This document shows positions 28,543 to 39,071 of a DNA stretch of 64,000 bases, one piece after another. The DNA is from Citrus sinensis (lineage: Eukaryota > Streptophyta > Magnoliopsida > Sapindales > Rutaceae). The stretch lies in assembly GCF_022201045.2 (NCBI RefSeq), contig NC_068558.1:3348001-3412000 (forward strand), written 5' to 3'. How positions within the stretch are numbered: the stretch's first letter is position 1; every line of letters starts with the position of its first letter. The notes below the pieces were generated by a model that was not told where the DNA came from, did no database searches, and saw only the letters and a list, made by a program, of their open reading frames with translations. Made by a program: the position numbers and the translations under genes.

Positions 28543-30421
28543 TACAGCTATTATGCTGGTGCTACAAACCCCAATGAGAGGAACAACACAACACCAACAC
28601 GATGGGAGGGTACGAGTCTAGGGAGGAGGTACAATAACAATTGGAGAAATAGAAACCAAATCATGTCTTGAGGGCTATGTCTCTCTTTTTTCTTTTTATT
28701 TGTGCATAAAATTTACTAATTAATATGAAAGAAACCCAGAAACTCCGGATCCAAGAAACAGCTTGGCCATGATGTTTGTGCAGGGAGAAATGGAATATTA
28801 TTAGATGGGGGTGTTTTTAACTTTTTTAACAGTTGTTTACGGAGTGGTGGGGGGAAAGAGCAAATAACTGTTTTTTTTAATTTGAACGAGGGGAGAGAGA
28901 GAGAGAGTTGAGATGAGTGACTGAGCGGGTTAAGGGACTTTTGTCTGTATTTTTTTTTTAGTATCCACCTTTTTATCTCTTTTACATATGTGGATGTGGC
29001 CTTGTAGCACAAAATTTTTCTTGCATTTTCTCTTGGATTTTACATAAGAAACAAAAAGGAATTGCTCTAAATTATTTGCTTAATGGCACTGTATTGATGT
29101 TGCTAGTTGCACCTTGTTTGCCCAATTAGCAATAAGGAATCTAAAGGGACTTTGTCTTGACAGGATTTGGGTGAGTCTGTTTAGTTAATTATAATTAATA
29201 GGATCAAGTTCAAAAATTGGGATCCAGAAATTTGACCCAAACGCTTACTCGCCTTGGCAGGGCATTATTAGATATAATTAAAAGAGCATACTGGCATTGG
29301 TTTAAAGTCCAAAACCACCCTTTTAAAAACAGAAATAAAAATCTGCAAATTTTTTTACAAAGGAATAAAATACCAAAAAGAGGAACTTGGCGCCTGGCGC
29401 CTGGCAGCAGCAGCCCTCATTCAACAGTATTGGATAGGAGCATACATGGATCTCAAATATTCATATCCAAAACAGAACCTTAATGCTTATTCAGATTCAG
29501 ATCTAAACCAAATTAAATATATTATTATCGGCTCGACAATATGTTAGCCTGCTCAATATCCCCACTCATTACACGATGGTGAGACCTTTGACACTATGTG
29601 CATCTGTACAATTGTACTATGGAATCTTACATTATTAGTTGTTATAAATCATGCCCATTTGCGAATAACATATCAAAATGCAAATGCAATGATAAAATTC
29701 AAGATTTATTTGGTACCCACCGAATCAGGTACCATTTATTTTACTTCATTATGTAAGAATCCCCCATTAATGCTTTTGATTTGAAGAAAAAAAATGAAAT
29801 ATGAGACATCACGTGATGTCGTGAAGAAGAGGATTTGGTTTTACTTGATGATCTTTTTATACACGCATACATACATACAGCGTCGGTCCACGCATAATGC
29901 CTGCCTCGTGACTTTACTGTTGTGCTTGATATTTATTAATTTTATTATTTAACTCAAATTATCTTACGAGTATGTCTAATTCAGGAATCAAAGCACGAGG
30001 GCTTGCACATGACAAAGAGAAAGAAAGAGATATTAGAGTTTAGTAAAATTAAATCGGGGCAAAGGCAGCCACCAGCCAGCGATTTTGCAGGACAGCGCTT
30101 GGTGTCAAGTCTTTTTTATTGTTGATGGCATGAGAATGGAAGAGACAAGCACTCCCCATCAAAAAGTTGCGTTCCTACACATCTCCCACCACTAACATTA
30201 TCGTTTTAATTCTCTCTTAGATATCATTACTTCTAGACACATAGGCATAGACTCTAGGGGTGCGCCTCATTTGATCAATTGATTTCAAAGAAGTTTCAGA
30301 ATTTTCAGTTAAATTATAATTTAAACCCCTAGCTGTTTTTATATATGTGTGTGCATTGAAGGTGTTATATTTTTTATCTTCGTACGTATTTTTTTATTTG
30401 TAGAGAACTTGTCATGATTCT
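28543..30421. other. Upstream region of the receptor kinase
   Basis: No gene is recognised. It includes a GA-rich stretch (about 28893-28910) of the sort often found in plant 5' leaders. A 16-bp perfect palindrome with a G-box core lies at 29805-29820. The last five bases (30417-30421, ATTCT) are the left target-site duplication of the Copia element. Confidence 0.55.
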
Positions 30422-30950
30422 TGTCAAAATTATTGGCTGCAGCATCTAGAAGGTTTGAAGAAGCTGCAGCATCTAGAAGGTTTGAAGAAGAAAAAATGGG
30501 CTGGCCGAAATGCTTGAAAAAGGAAATGGAAAAAGAAGCAGTTTAAAGAAGAAAATGAAGAACACGGTTTTGACAAGGAAAAATTATTATTAATTTAATA
30601 GCCATTTTTTGGCTATAAAAGGGAGAGCTTCCCATTTCATTGAGCATCCAATTCCATTATTCAGAGAGTAATTTAGAGAGAGTCGAGAGTTGTGAGAAAT
30701 AATTCTTGCAGAGCAGAGAGTCTAGTGAGTGAGAGATTGGGTGTATTGGGGTTTTGGGTTGTGAGCCAAAATATTACAATACTTGTAATCCTTATTTCAC
30801 TAGTAAAATATTTCCTTCTGTTTTCGCCCGTGGACGTAGGCTAAAAGCCGAACCACGTAATTTCTGGTGTCCATTCTTTTGTGCTTGTTCTTTATTTTCT
30901 TACAATTTTACTTTAGCTGCGTGTCTGCTTCACCCACCAATTTCCTAACA
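30422..30950 (+). repeat. 5' LTR of the Copia element
   Basis: Begins TGTCAAAATT and ends TTTCCTAACA. It holds a 27-bp tandem doublet near its start (GCTGCAGCATCTAGAAGGTT unit) and a TATA box. A conserved hairpin, CGTGGACGTAGGC with GCCGAACCACG (30829-30857), lies near the transcript end. It matches the 3' LTR except for one A in an A-run. Confidence 0.95.
30613..30622 (+). promoter_or_regulatory. TATA box in Copia 5' LTR
   Basis: CTATAAAAGG is a strong TATA element about midway in the LTR, the expected start region for the retroelement transcript. The same site is in the 3' LTR at about 42305-42314. Confidence 0.7.
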
Positions 30951-30952
30951 AG

Positions 30953-30964
30953 TGGTATCAGAGC
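30953..30964 (+). other. Primer-binding site of the Copia element
   Basis: TGGTATCAGAGC lies two bases after the 5' LTR. It is the standard complement of the plant initiator methionine tRNA 3' end used to prime minus-strand DNA synthesis. Confidence 0.93.
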
Positions 30965-31001
30965 TATTGGTTGTATTTTTGGAGTCAGGAATTGTTCACG
31001 T

Positions 31002-31151
31002 ATTCACGTATACGGTGTACGGCACTATTCACGTATACGGTATACGATACTATTCACGTATACGGAGTACGACACTATTCACGTATACGGAGTACGACAC
31101 TATTCACGTATACGGTGTACGGTACTATTCATGTATACGGTACTATTCACG
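31002..31151 (+). repeat. 25-bp tandem repeat in Copia leader
   Basis: The block ATTCACGTATACGG starts at 31002, 31027, 31052, 31077, 31102 and 31127 with exact 25-bp spacing, then at 31145 in a shortened unit. Units differ at a few positions (GTGTACGG, TATACGAT, GAGTACGA). Each full unit contains the palindrome CGTATACG, except one with TGTATACG. It sits between the primer-binding site and the gag start. Confidence 0.95.
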
Positions 31152-31408
31152 TGAAACGGTGGAAGCGATCCAAGAATTTTGCGGTGCAAAGCAGGGAATA
31201 GTGGTGTGAGTAAAGCAACTGTGTGATTCTGTACATGTCTAGGAAAGTTCTGTCACAAAGGCGATAAGAGCTTAAGGAGTCTGGGTTTTAAGTGGGACCA
31301 TTGTGACCCCTCCAGTCTTTCCTGGGAACTTTCCTGGTGTGCATTCTCACACATACTCACAACTATTCAAGGTGGTACACTAGCTTGTGTACAGTATTTA
31401 TCAATAAA

Positions 31409-33690
31409 ATGGCGGCAAAGTATGAAATTGAGAAATTTAATGGAAATAATTTTTCGTTGTGGAAAATGAAGATGAAAGCTGTATTGAGGAAAAATAATTG
31501 CTTGGCAGCAATTGAAGAAAGGCCCATGGAGATAACTGATGACAAGTGGAACGAGGTAGACGGCAATGCCATTTCTGATCTACACTTGGCACTTGCGGAT
31601 GGAGTATTATCCAGTGTGGCAGAGAAAAATACGGCGAAGGAAATATGGGATACTCTCACAAAATTGTACGAGGCCAAGTCACTACACAATAAAATCTTCT
31701 TGAAGAGGAAACTCTATACTCTTCGAATGGCGGAATCTACAATGGTGACCGACCACATCAACACATTGAAGACTCTATTTTCACAACTCACAACGTTGGG
31801 TCATAATATAGAGGAAAATGAACGTGCAGAGCTTCTACTTCAAAGTCTACCAGATTCGTATGATCAACTCATCATCAACCTGACGAACAACAATCCAGTG
31901 GAGAGTCTAGTTTTCGACGATGTTGCAGCCTCCGTATTAAATGAGGAGAGCAGACGGAAAAATAAGGAAAACAGACAAGCAAGTTCGCAGCAAGCAGAGG
32001 CGCTATCAGTGACGAGAGGGAGATCAACGGAACGTGGCCCCAGTGGGAGTCAAAATCAGGGTAGATCAAAATCCAGAAGTAAGAAGAATGTTAAATGCTA
32101 CAAATGTGGCAAGAAAGGGCACGTCAAGAAGGAGTGTTGGAGTAATCAGAAGAGAAGAGAGGGCAAAGAACCTGAGTCATCAAATGCTCAGGGGTGTGTA
32201 GCAAGTACCTCAGATGATGGCGAAATTCTCTACAGTGAGGCAACAACTGTTTCAGAAGGCAGAAAACGACTTTCTGATGTCTGGCTTATAGACTCAGGAG
32301 CTACCTGGCACATGACCTCTAGGAGAGAATGGTTCCACACATATGAACCTATCTCAGGAGGATCTGTATATATGGGTAACGATCATGCCTTGGAGATCGC
32401 TGGTATTGGTACTATCAAAATAAAAATGTTTGATGGTACAATTCGCACAATTGGAGAGGTACGACATGTCAACGGCCTGAAGAAAAATCTATTGTCTTTG
32501 GGACAAATGGATAGTCATGGGTACAAAACTCATGTGGAGAATGGAATTATGAAGATCGTTAAAGGCGCGCTTGTATTGATGAAGGCAGAAAAGATTGGTG
32601 CTAATTTATTCATGCTTAAAGGAGAAACACTACAGGAGGCTGATGCGTGTGTCGCGTCAAATGGAGAAGAATCAACGATGATGTGGCATCTCAAACTCGG
32701 CCACATGTCAGAACAAGGCTTGAAGATTCTCTCTGAGCGAAAATTGCTTCCGGGGCTCAAATCGGTAAGTTTACCATTTTGCGAGCATTGTGTTATAAGT
32801 AAGCAGCATAGATTAAAATTCAGTAGATCTATTGCTAGAAGTAAATGCATTCTAGACTTGATTCATTCTGATGTTTGGGAATCACCGGATATATCCATGG
32901 GAGGTGCAAAGTACATGGTGACTTTCATTGATGATTATTCCAGAAGATGTTGGGTGTATCCAATTAAGAAAAAGTCAGATGTATTTCCTGTGTTTAAAGA
33001 ATACAAAGCGCGGGTGGAACTTGAATCTGGTAAAAAGATCAAGTGCTTGAGGACAGATAATGGTGGAGAATATACAGACGGCGAGTTTCTTACTTTCTGT
33101 AAGCAAGAAGGTATTCAGAAACAGTTCACGGTGGCATACACTCCTCAACAAAATGGAGTGGCAGAACGGATGAACAGAACTCTTACAGAAAGAATAAGAG
33201 CTATGTTGAGGACTGCTGGTCTACCCAATTCATTCTGGGCAGAAGCAGCCAAAACTGCCTGTTATATAGTAAATCGGTCGCCATCTACAGCTATTGGGTT
33301 GAAGACAGCGATGGAGATGTGGACTGGAAAGCCAGCTGATTATTCCTACCTACATGCATTTGGATGTCCTGTGTACGTGATGTACAATGCCCAAGAAAGA
33401 ACAAAGCTGGATGCAAAATCTAGAAGATGTATCTTCTTGGGGTATGCTGATGGAGTAAAGGGGTATCGTCTGTGGGACCCCACTGCCCACAAGATCGTCA
33501 TCAGCAGAGATGTTATTTTTGTAGAAGATCAACTGCAAAGAAAAGATGAAGATGATGGCACTGTAAAAGAAAAGTCAGAGACTGTGCCGGTATATGTCGA
33601 GAATAATCCAGAAGATTCAGATTCTTCTGAAGTAGCATCAGAGCACGAGGAACAAGAACCAGTTGAGTCCGAGGCTCCAGAAGTTCGTCG
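31409..33690 (+). CDS. Copia gag-pol, 5' portion (gag, protease, integrase)
   Basis: The chosen ATG (31409) opens the gag at MAAKYEIEKFNGNNFSLWKM; an upstream in-frame ATG at 31337 is less likely. Visible in order are a UBN2-type capsid region, the CCHC knuckle CYKCGKKGHVKKEC, and the protease active site DSGATWHM. The integrase follows with its HHCC zinc finger (WHLKLGHMSEQG onward, CEHC) and catalytic D, D and E residues (SDVWE, TDNGGEY, PQQNGVAERMNR). The frame breaks at 33690, where the nested LTR element enters; reading into that LTR adds about 21 foreign residues and then a stop. The remainder of pol resumes in the same phase at 40391, after the duplicated target bases. Confidence 0.95.
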
Positions 33691-35004
33691 TGTTAACATA
33701 TATGTTTCCATAATATTGATTTTGATGATAACAAACAAGATTAAGAATGATTAATCTTTTAAGCTCAAATTATTGAAAAATATATTTTAAATAAATCATT
33801 TTTTTTCACATTATAAATGTTTTATATTTTAATGGAAAAATGATTTTATGCAATTGATTGTTTTTATTCCTTTTGAATAAATCATTATTTTCACTTTATA
33901 AATGTTTCATATTTAATGGAAAAATGATTTTATGAAATTGGTTGTTTTTCAAAGTTTATGGTTTAATTGAAAGAATTTTGAAAACTTTGAAATAAACAAG
34001 TAGTGCTTGAAATTTCGGATTTGGACCTATTTGAAACTATTTAAATGTTTTTGGGCCATTATATAATTTCATAAAGTGTGGGCGAAGTCATAATTTCAGA
34101 AAGTTGTGGGATTGAGAAAGCATTATTTAAAATTCTGAAATTGGACCTATTTGCAAACTTTCATAACGTTTTGGGCCATACTACAGTTTTATAAAGTTTT
34201 GGGGTCAAACTGTAAATTTCGGGAAATGTTTCACTGTAGCAGTTACTGTAGCAAGCGGCTTACCGGATACTGATAAACGGCAGGCCGAATTCGGGGCAGT
34301 AAGCATCCAGAACGAAAACGGCTTACCGGATTCTAAAAATCGGAAATCCGGATTCGGGGCAGTAAGCACCAGAACGAAAGCGGCTAACCGGATGTCCATA
34401 AACGGCAAGCCGGTTACGACAAAAAATGTGCATAACGGCTAGTAACGGCTAGTTTTTGAGTTCAAACTATATAAACTCAAAACCAATTCATTTTTGGTAA
34501 CTCAAGCAAGTATAAACAAGTGCACACAACATATATTGAGCTTCCATTTCGTAAATCATCATTTGTTGAATCATCATTGAGCTATAATTTGTATATCCAC
34601 TCTTAAAGAGAGTTTTTGTTGTAATTTTCTTTTCTCATCAAATTGTGAGTGTACAAGTGTGGGAAACACTTGGGGTGAAGAGATTGGAGATATAATCTCT
34701 TGTTGTAAAGGTTCATTGACACCTTGAAGTCAATTGTAAGCGTTTGAAGCCTTGGGAGGCTAGCTTAGTGAAATCCTCAAGCCCGGTGAGCTTGGAGGCG
34801 TGGACGTAGGCGGGGATAGCCGAACCACGTAAAAATCCTTGAGTTTGCTTTCTCTTCCCTTACTCATTTATTATTGTGCTTTTATCAAATTTATTGTTTT
34901 CGAATTTATTAAGGCATTAGATTAAATTGTTGTGTGGTTTGCCTAGGATAATTTTTAAAATTCCAATTCACCCCCCCCTCTTGGGTTGCCTAGCTAGTAT
35001 TTCA
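33691..35004 (+). repeat. 5' LTR of the nested element
   Basis: Starts TGTTAACATATATG and ends AGCTAGTATTTCA. At 34255-34420 it contains about 2.5 tandem units of roughly 63 bp, each with CGGCTTACCGGAT and TTCGGGGCAGTAAGCA. A TATA-like TATATAAA follows at about 34468. The hairpin CGTGGACGTAGGC with GCCGAACCACG lies at 34799-34829. Confidence 0.96.
34467..34475 (+). promoter_or_regulatory. TATA-like box in nested LTR
   Basis: ACTATATAAAC lies after the CCGG-rich repeats and is the best promoter candidate in this LTR. The second copy is in the 3' LTR at about 39848-39856. Confidence 0.5.
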
Positions 35005-35006
35005 TT

Positions 35007-35018
35007 TGGTATCAGAGC
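35007..35018 (+). other. Primer-binding site of the nested element
   Basis: TGGTATCAGAGC, two bases after the LTR end, complements initiator methionine tRNA. The outer Copia element has the identical site. Confidence 0.92.
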
Positions 35019-35088
35019 GAGGTGCTCTTGTGTAGACTTAACCGTCTAGAGTTAAAGATTAATATCAACCCAAATTAGTTCAACTTTC

Positions 35089-36246
35089 ATGGAAGGCCAA
35101 TCCACCACTAGACCTCCATTCTTTGATGGTAATGACTATCCTTATTGGAAAACTAGGATGAGAGTGTTTTTACAAGCCTTAGATTATGAACTATGGGAAA
35201 TAGTTTGTGATGGTTCATTCATTCCTAGGAAGAATGTTTTAAGTGAATTGGATAAGAAAAACATGACTTTAAATTCCAAGGCTATGAATGCTTTATTTTG
35301 TGCCTTAGATAAAAATGAATTTCATAGAGTTTCAAATTGTTCTAATGCCTATGAAATTTGGAGAAAACTTGAAATTGTGTATGAGGAGACTACAAACAAG
35401 GAGGAATTTCATGAAGTGTCGAATTTGGCACTTATGGCAATTGGAGATGAATTGGATGATGAACTTGATGAGGTAAGTGATCCAACCTATGATGAATTGT
35501 ATGATGCTTTTAAAGAATTGCATGATAATTGGATAAAAATTGGTAAAAAGAATGCATGTTTTAAAAAGAAAATGGTAGAGCTCACAAATGAAAATGAATC
35601 TCTATGTGCAAAGATTACATGCCTAGAATTAGAGAATAAAACATTGCATGATAGAGTTGCATTATCAAATGAGAAATCTAGCACTTCACACAAGCATCTA
35701 GAATCACATGTAAATGACTTGAAAAATGAAAATGATGCTTTACAAAAATGCAATGGTTCATTAAATGAAAAGATTAAAGGACTAGAGTTAGATAATAAAA
35801 TTTTGCATGATAGAATTGCATCATTTAAATGCAAACAAAGTACTTCATATGAGCATGAAAAATCACATGTTGGTGAATTGATGAAAGAAAATGAAGTGCT
35901 TAAGAAAAAGAGTAATGAGCTCAACGAAATTGTGTTAAAATTCACAAATGGTCAAAAGAACTTAGAAAAATTACTAAGCACTAAAAAATGTGTGTTTGAT
36001 AAAGGAGGACTTGGGTATAAGCCTTACTTGAGACAAAAATATTATAAGAATTATTTTGTTAAGGCTACCTCCACAAGTGATCATAAGATTATTTGTCATT
36101 ATTGTAATGGAAATGGTCATATGAGTTTTAGATGTCTAGTTAAGAGAAATGCATATTATGGAGCAAAATGTATTTGGGTTCCAAAAGAAATTAAATCTAA
36201 CGTTCAAGGACTCAAGAGTATTTGGGTACCAAAGCACACAACTTGA
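35089..36246 (+). CDS. Gag-like protein of the nested element (385 aa)
   Basis: Residues 1-100 match the N-terminal gag segment of SIRE-like elements (PPFFDGNDYPYWKTRMRVFL, WEIVCDG, NAYEIWRKLEIVYEETTNK). The central capsid (UBN2) part normally found next seems absent: the chain passes directly to EEFHEVSNLALMAIGDELDD. Residues 165-285 form a coiled coil with a 53-residue internal duplication (LELENKTLHDR at 179, LELDNKILHDR at 232). A CCHC knuckle follows (C336, C339, H344, C349), then two WVPK motifs. The gene ends with a stop and nothing of pol follows. The gag would package RNA only with help, or be a by-product. Confidence 0.88.
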   Translation: MEGQSTTRPPFFDGNDYPYWKTRMRVFLQALDYELWEIVCDGSFIPRKNVLSELDKKNMTLNSKAMNALFCALDKNEFHRVSNCSNAYEIWRKLEIVYEETTNKEEFHEVSNLALMAIGDELDDELDEVSDPTYDELYDAFKELHDNWIKIGKKNACFKKKMVELTNENESLCAKITCLELENKTLHDRVALSNEKSSTSHKHLESHVNDLKNENDALQKCNGSLNEKIKGLELDNKILHDRIASFKCKQSTSYEHEKSHVGELMKENEVLKKKSNELNEIVLKFTNGQKNLEKLLSTKKCVFDKGGLGYKPYLRQKYYKNYFVKATSTSDHKIICHYCNGNGHMSFRCLVKRNAYYGAKCIWVPKEIKSNVQGLKSIWVPKHTT

Positions 36247-36606
36247 ATTTGTTTTGTAGGTACCACAATCAAGGAATGGTGGAGAAGTTCCTTGATGGAA
36301 GCTTGTGAGGATAATCATTTGAGCATGATCTAAGAGAAAAAGATGAGGCAAGATGATTTAATTATTTTGGTAACAATTCTTGCCATATTAATTTTGTTGA
36401 ATGAATCATGATAAATAAAATTGCAAAAGTATGCTTGTATGTTTACATGATGGAATTATCATTGTGTGTAATATTGAGTGATTTATCATGATGGATTTGT
36501 TTGATGTTAATGTTTATGAAGTGTTTAAGCATGATAGTTAAGTGGTGTGTTTAATTTATTCACTTTTGAATGTTTATATGTTTAATTATTGTGAAAATCT
36601 CTATTC

Positions 36607-36941
36607 TGCACAAGTTGTAATGAATTGGTCATAACTCCTTCTAGAGAACTCAAAATCCAGCTCTGTAAAATTTATTGGAAAGCTAACTTAATTATCTTTC
36701 CAATGGTATATAGCTTGTACATTACTTCTGGCTCAATCAATACAGTTTTTATTCCGAATTTGACCTTTCTGCATTTTATTTTTGAATGCTTATAAGCACT
36801 CCAAATCAAGTCTGCACATGTTGTAATGAATTGGTCATAACTCCTTCTAGAGAACTCCAAATCCAGCTCTGTAAAATTTATTGGAAAGCTAACTTAATTA
36901 TCTTTCCAACGGTATATAGCTTGCACGTTACTTTCTGCCTC
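36607..36941 (+). repeat. About 130-bp direct duplication inside the nested element
   Basis: Blocks at about 36607-36735 and 36812-36941 share GTTGTAATGAATTGGTCATA, ACTCCTTCTAGAGAACTC, TTTATTGGAAAGCTAACTTA and GGTATATAGCTTG with few changes. They are separated by about 75 bp. The duplicates are non-coding. Confidence 0.88.
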
Positions 36942-36949
36942 AATTTGGA

Positions 36950-37205
36950 CTACCGGTTAGCAAATCCGGAAAGCCGGATTCGCAAGGAACGCTTGCTGGA
37001 CCAAACCGGATTTCCGGTTCTGTCAATTCGGAATTCCGAATTCGAGCTGCATTTTGGCAAATCGGCAAGCCGATTCTCTCTTGCTATCTTCTGGATCCAA
37101 CCGGCAAGCCGATTCGTGTTATCCGGAAAACCGGATTTGCGTGAAACATTTGCTGGAACCAACCGGATTTCCGGTTAAGCTCATTCGGCAATCCGGTTTC
37201 GGGTG
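36950..37205. repeat. Array of short CCGG/CGG foldbacks in the nested element
   Basis: About eight 16-21 bp inverted-repeat units follow one another. Examples are AATCCGGAAAGCCGGATT (36963), AACCGGATTTCCGGTT (37004 and 37162), AATTCGGAATTCCGAATT (37025, a perfect 18-bp palindrome), AATCGGCAAGCCGATT (37060) and ATCCGGAAAACCGGAT (37121). Similar CCGG foldbacks occur in the LTR repeats at 34255-34420 and 39636-39801. Confidence 0.85.
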
Positions 37206-37883
37206 CTATTTCAACTATTCATCTTCTCCCTCTCTTTCGGCTTTCCGTTTCTCTCTTTCTCACTAAAAGCCGATTACTCCTCACTTGATTTCATTCCAAA
37301 ATCCATCATTCTCATTCGTTTTCAATCCAAATTGTGGAAGAATTTATACATGTTATATTTGATGAGTCTAATTCTTCCTCTATGGAGAAAGTTGTTGTTG
37401 ATGATAATGTAGATGAAAAGCTACAAGAAGATTATCAAATGATAGCCAAAAGAATGCACCACTTGAAAATCAAAAGGAGCAACATGAAGAAACAAATGCG
37501 GAGTAAGATGAAGGTACTTCTCAAACACTCCCTAAAGAGTGGAGGTATATTTCTTCTCACCTTAAGAATTTAATTTTGACGATCCATCACAAGGTGTAAC
37601 TACTAGATCATCACTTAAAAATATATGTGAGCATTTGTAATAATGGATTTGATCACTTGTTCTTTAGCTCATAATGATAGCTTTTTAGCTATGTTGATTT
37701 TGATTATCTATATATTGCTATTATATACTTATGCTTTGATGACAAAGAATGTGTTTTGATGATTCCATTGTATTTGATGAAATTTGATCTTATGGAATCT
37801 ATGATTGGTGAATGGATACATTTTTTGTATGCTTTCTTGACGTATTGTTAAATATGCATTACTTGCTTTAAATAACATCAAAA

Positions 37884-39071
37884 GGGGGAGAAATACATGA
37901 TCATTGAGATCTTGGCGTATACGCGAGTGTAAGTTATATTAAAATGACACATTATATTTGATGAGTTTAGTTGTCTTAATTTCTAAAATGTGATTAGTAA
38001 TTATAGAGCTTGAATTGTTGACATTATGCTCTTATGACTTTTGCATTCCCTTGCTTAGCTTATTACTTGTTCTATTTTGGATAATATGCTTTTTGAACAT
38101 TTTTATTGTCCAAAGGGGGAGACAAAGTAATAAATCATTTTAATGATGTAAATTGGGGAAAATAACATGCATTTTGAGCATTCTTTTAATGGTTGATATA
38201 TGATTATGGAATTCTCAGATTTAATTGTTACATGTGTTGGAGGAATTCATATTGATTTTGATGATTAAATGTGCGTTGCTTGATGAATTGATGGAGTTAT
38301 TGGTTTGTTATAATTGTTGAAGCTTATATCTTTTTAACCATGTTGTGTATTTGATAATTTGTTCATTTTTAAGGGGAGACTTTACCGAAATGTTTGCTCT
38401 CACAAAATGGGTAATATCTTCATCGAATTATTTTCATGATATTGTTTCAATTGCATCTATCTTTCCTTTTTACGATGAAGGGGGAGATAAATATGATATG
38501 TTTTTGGATAAAATCATTTTGGTTAAATTTTTTAATTGGCCATATATTTAGGGGGAGCATACAATATGATTTTGAACAATATGCATTTTGAACTTTTTTG
38601 TTGTCAAAAGGGGGAGAATAACATGCACTTTGAATATTCTTTTGATGATGAATATGTGCTTATGGTGATGTTTTTTAAGATATGATAATGATTTGATTAC
38701 ATTGTTTTATATGATATTTTGGAAGTGATATCACTAATCTTGTATTTGAGGTGATGCTTGTTGTTAGGGGGAGATTCTTTCAAAATTTCTACTCAAACAA
38801 CATGGGTAACAAATTTGCTATTTTTTTTCTTTTCCTTTAAAGTTTTCTTTTTGATGATGAAGGGGGAGAAGAATACATGTTTTTCAAATCTATAAAAATT
38901 TGCTACTTTTGTCTTTGCCAATTAAGTTTTTCTTTTTGATGATGAGGGGGAGAAAAACCCATGTATTTAAATCATTAATTTAGCTAATTGGCAAATTGTA
39001 AAAGAAGACTATATTTGTGGAATCATTGTTTAAATACATGAAATGTTTGTCATCATCAAAAAGGGGGAGAT
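37884..39071 (+). repeat. Nine dispersed GGGGGAG tracts, the last being the polypurine primer
   Basis: GGGGGAG occurs at 37884, 38115, 38480, 38551, 38610, 38767, 38862, 38946 and 39063. The flanks are related: ATGATGAAG or TCAAAAG in front, and AATACATG or AATAACATG after in several. Only the last abuts the 3' LTR and is the normal plus-strand primer. The rest look like decayed duplicates of that end region. No coding frame spans them. Confidence 0.88.

Noticed and set aside
30754..30948. 64-codon open frame in the Copia LTR (repeated at 42446-42640)
   Set aside because: Falls wholly in the LTR and simply repeats with it; no sign of translation or domain.
34205..34408. Minus-strand 67-codon frame present in both nested LTRs
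   Set aside because: It runs through the CCGG repeat units, so its openness comes from repeat structure; it is duplicated only because LTRs are.
35089..36246. Treating the gag-only frame as a host gene
   Set aside because: It lies between LTRs after a primer-binding site and has the CCHC knuckle and WVPK motifs of retroelement gag.
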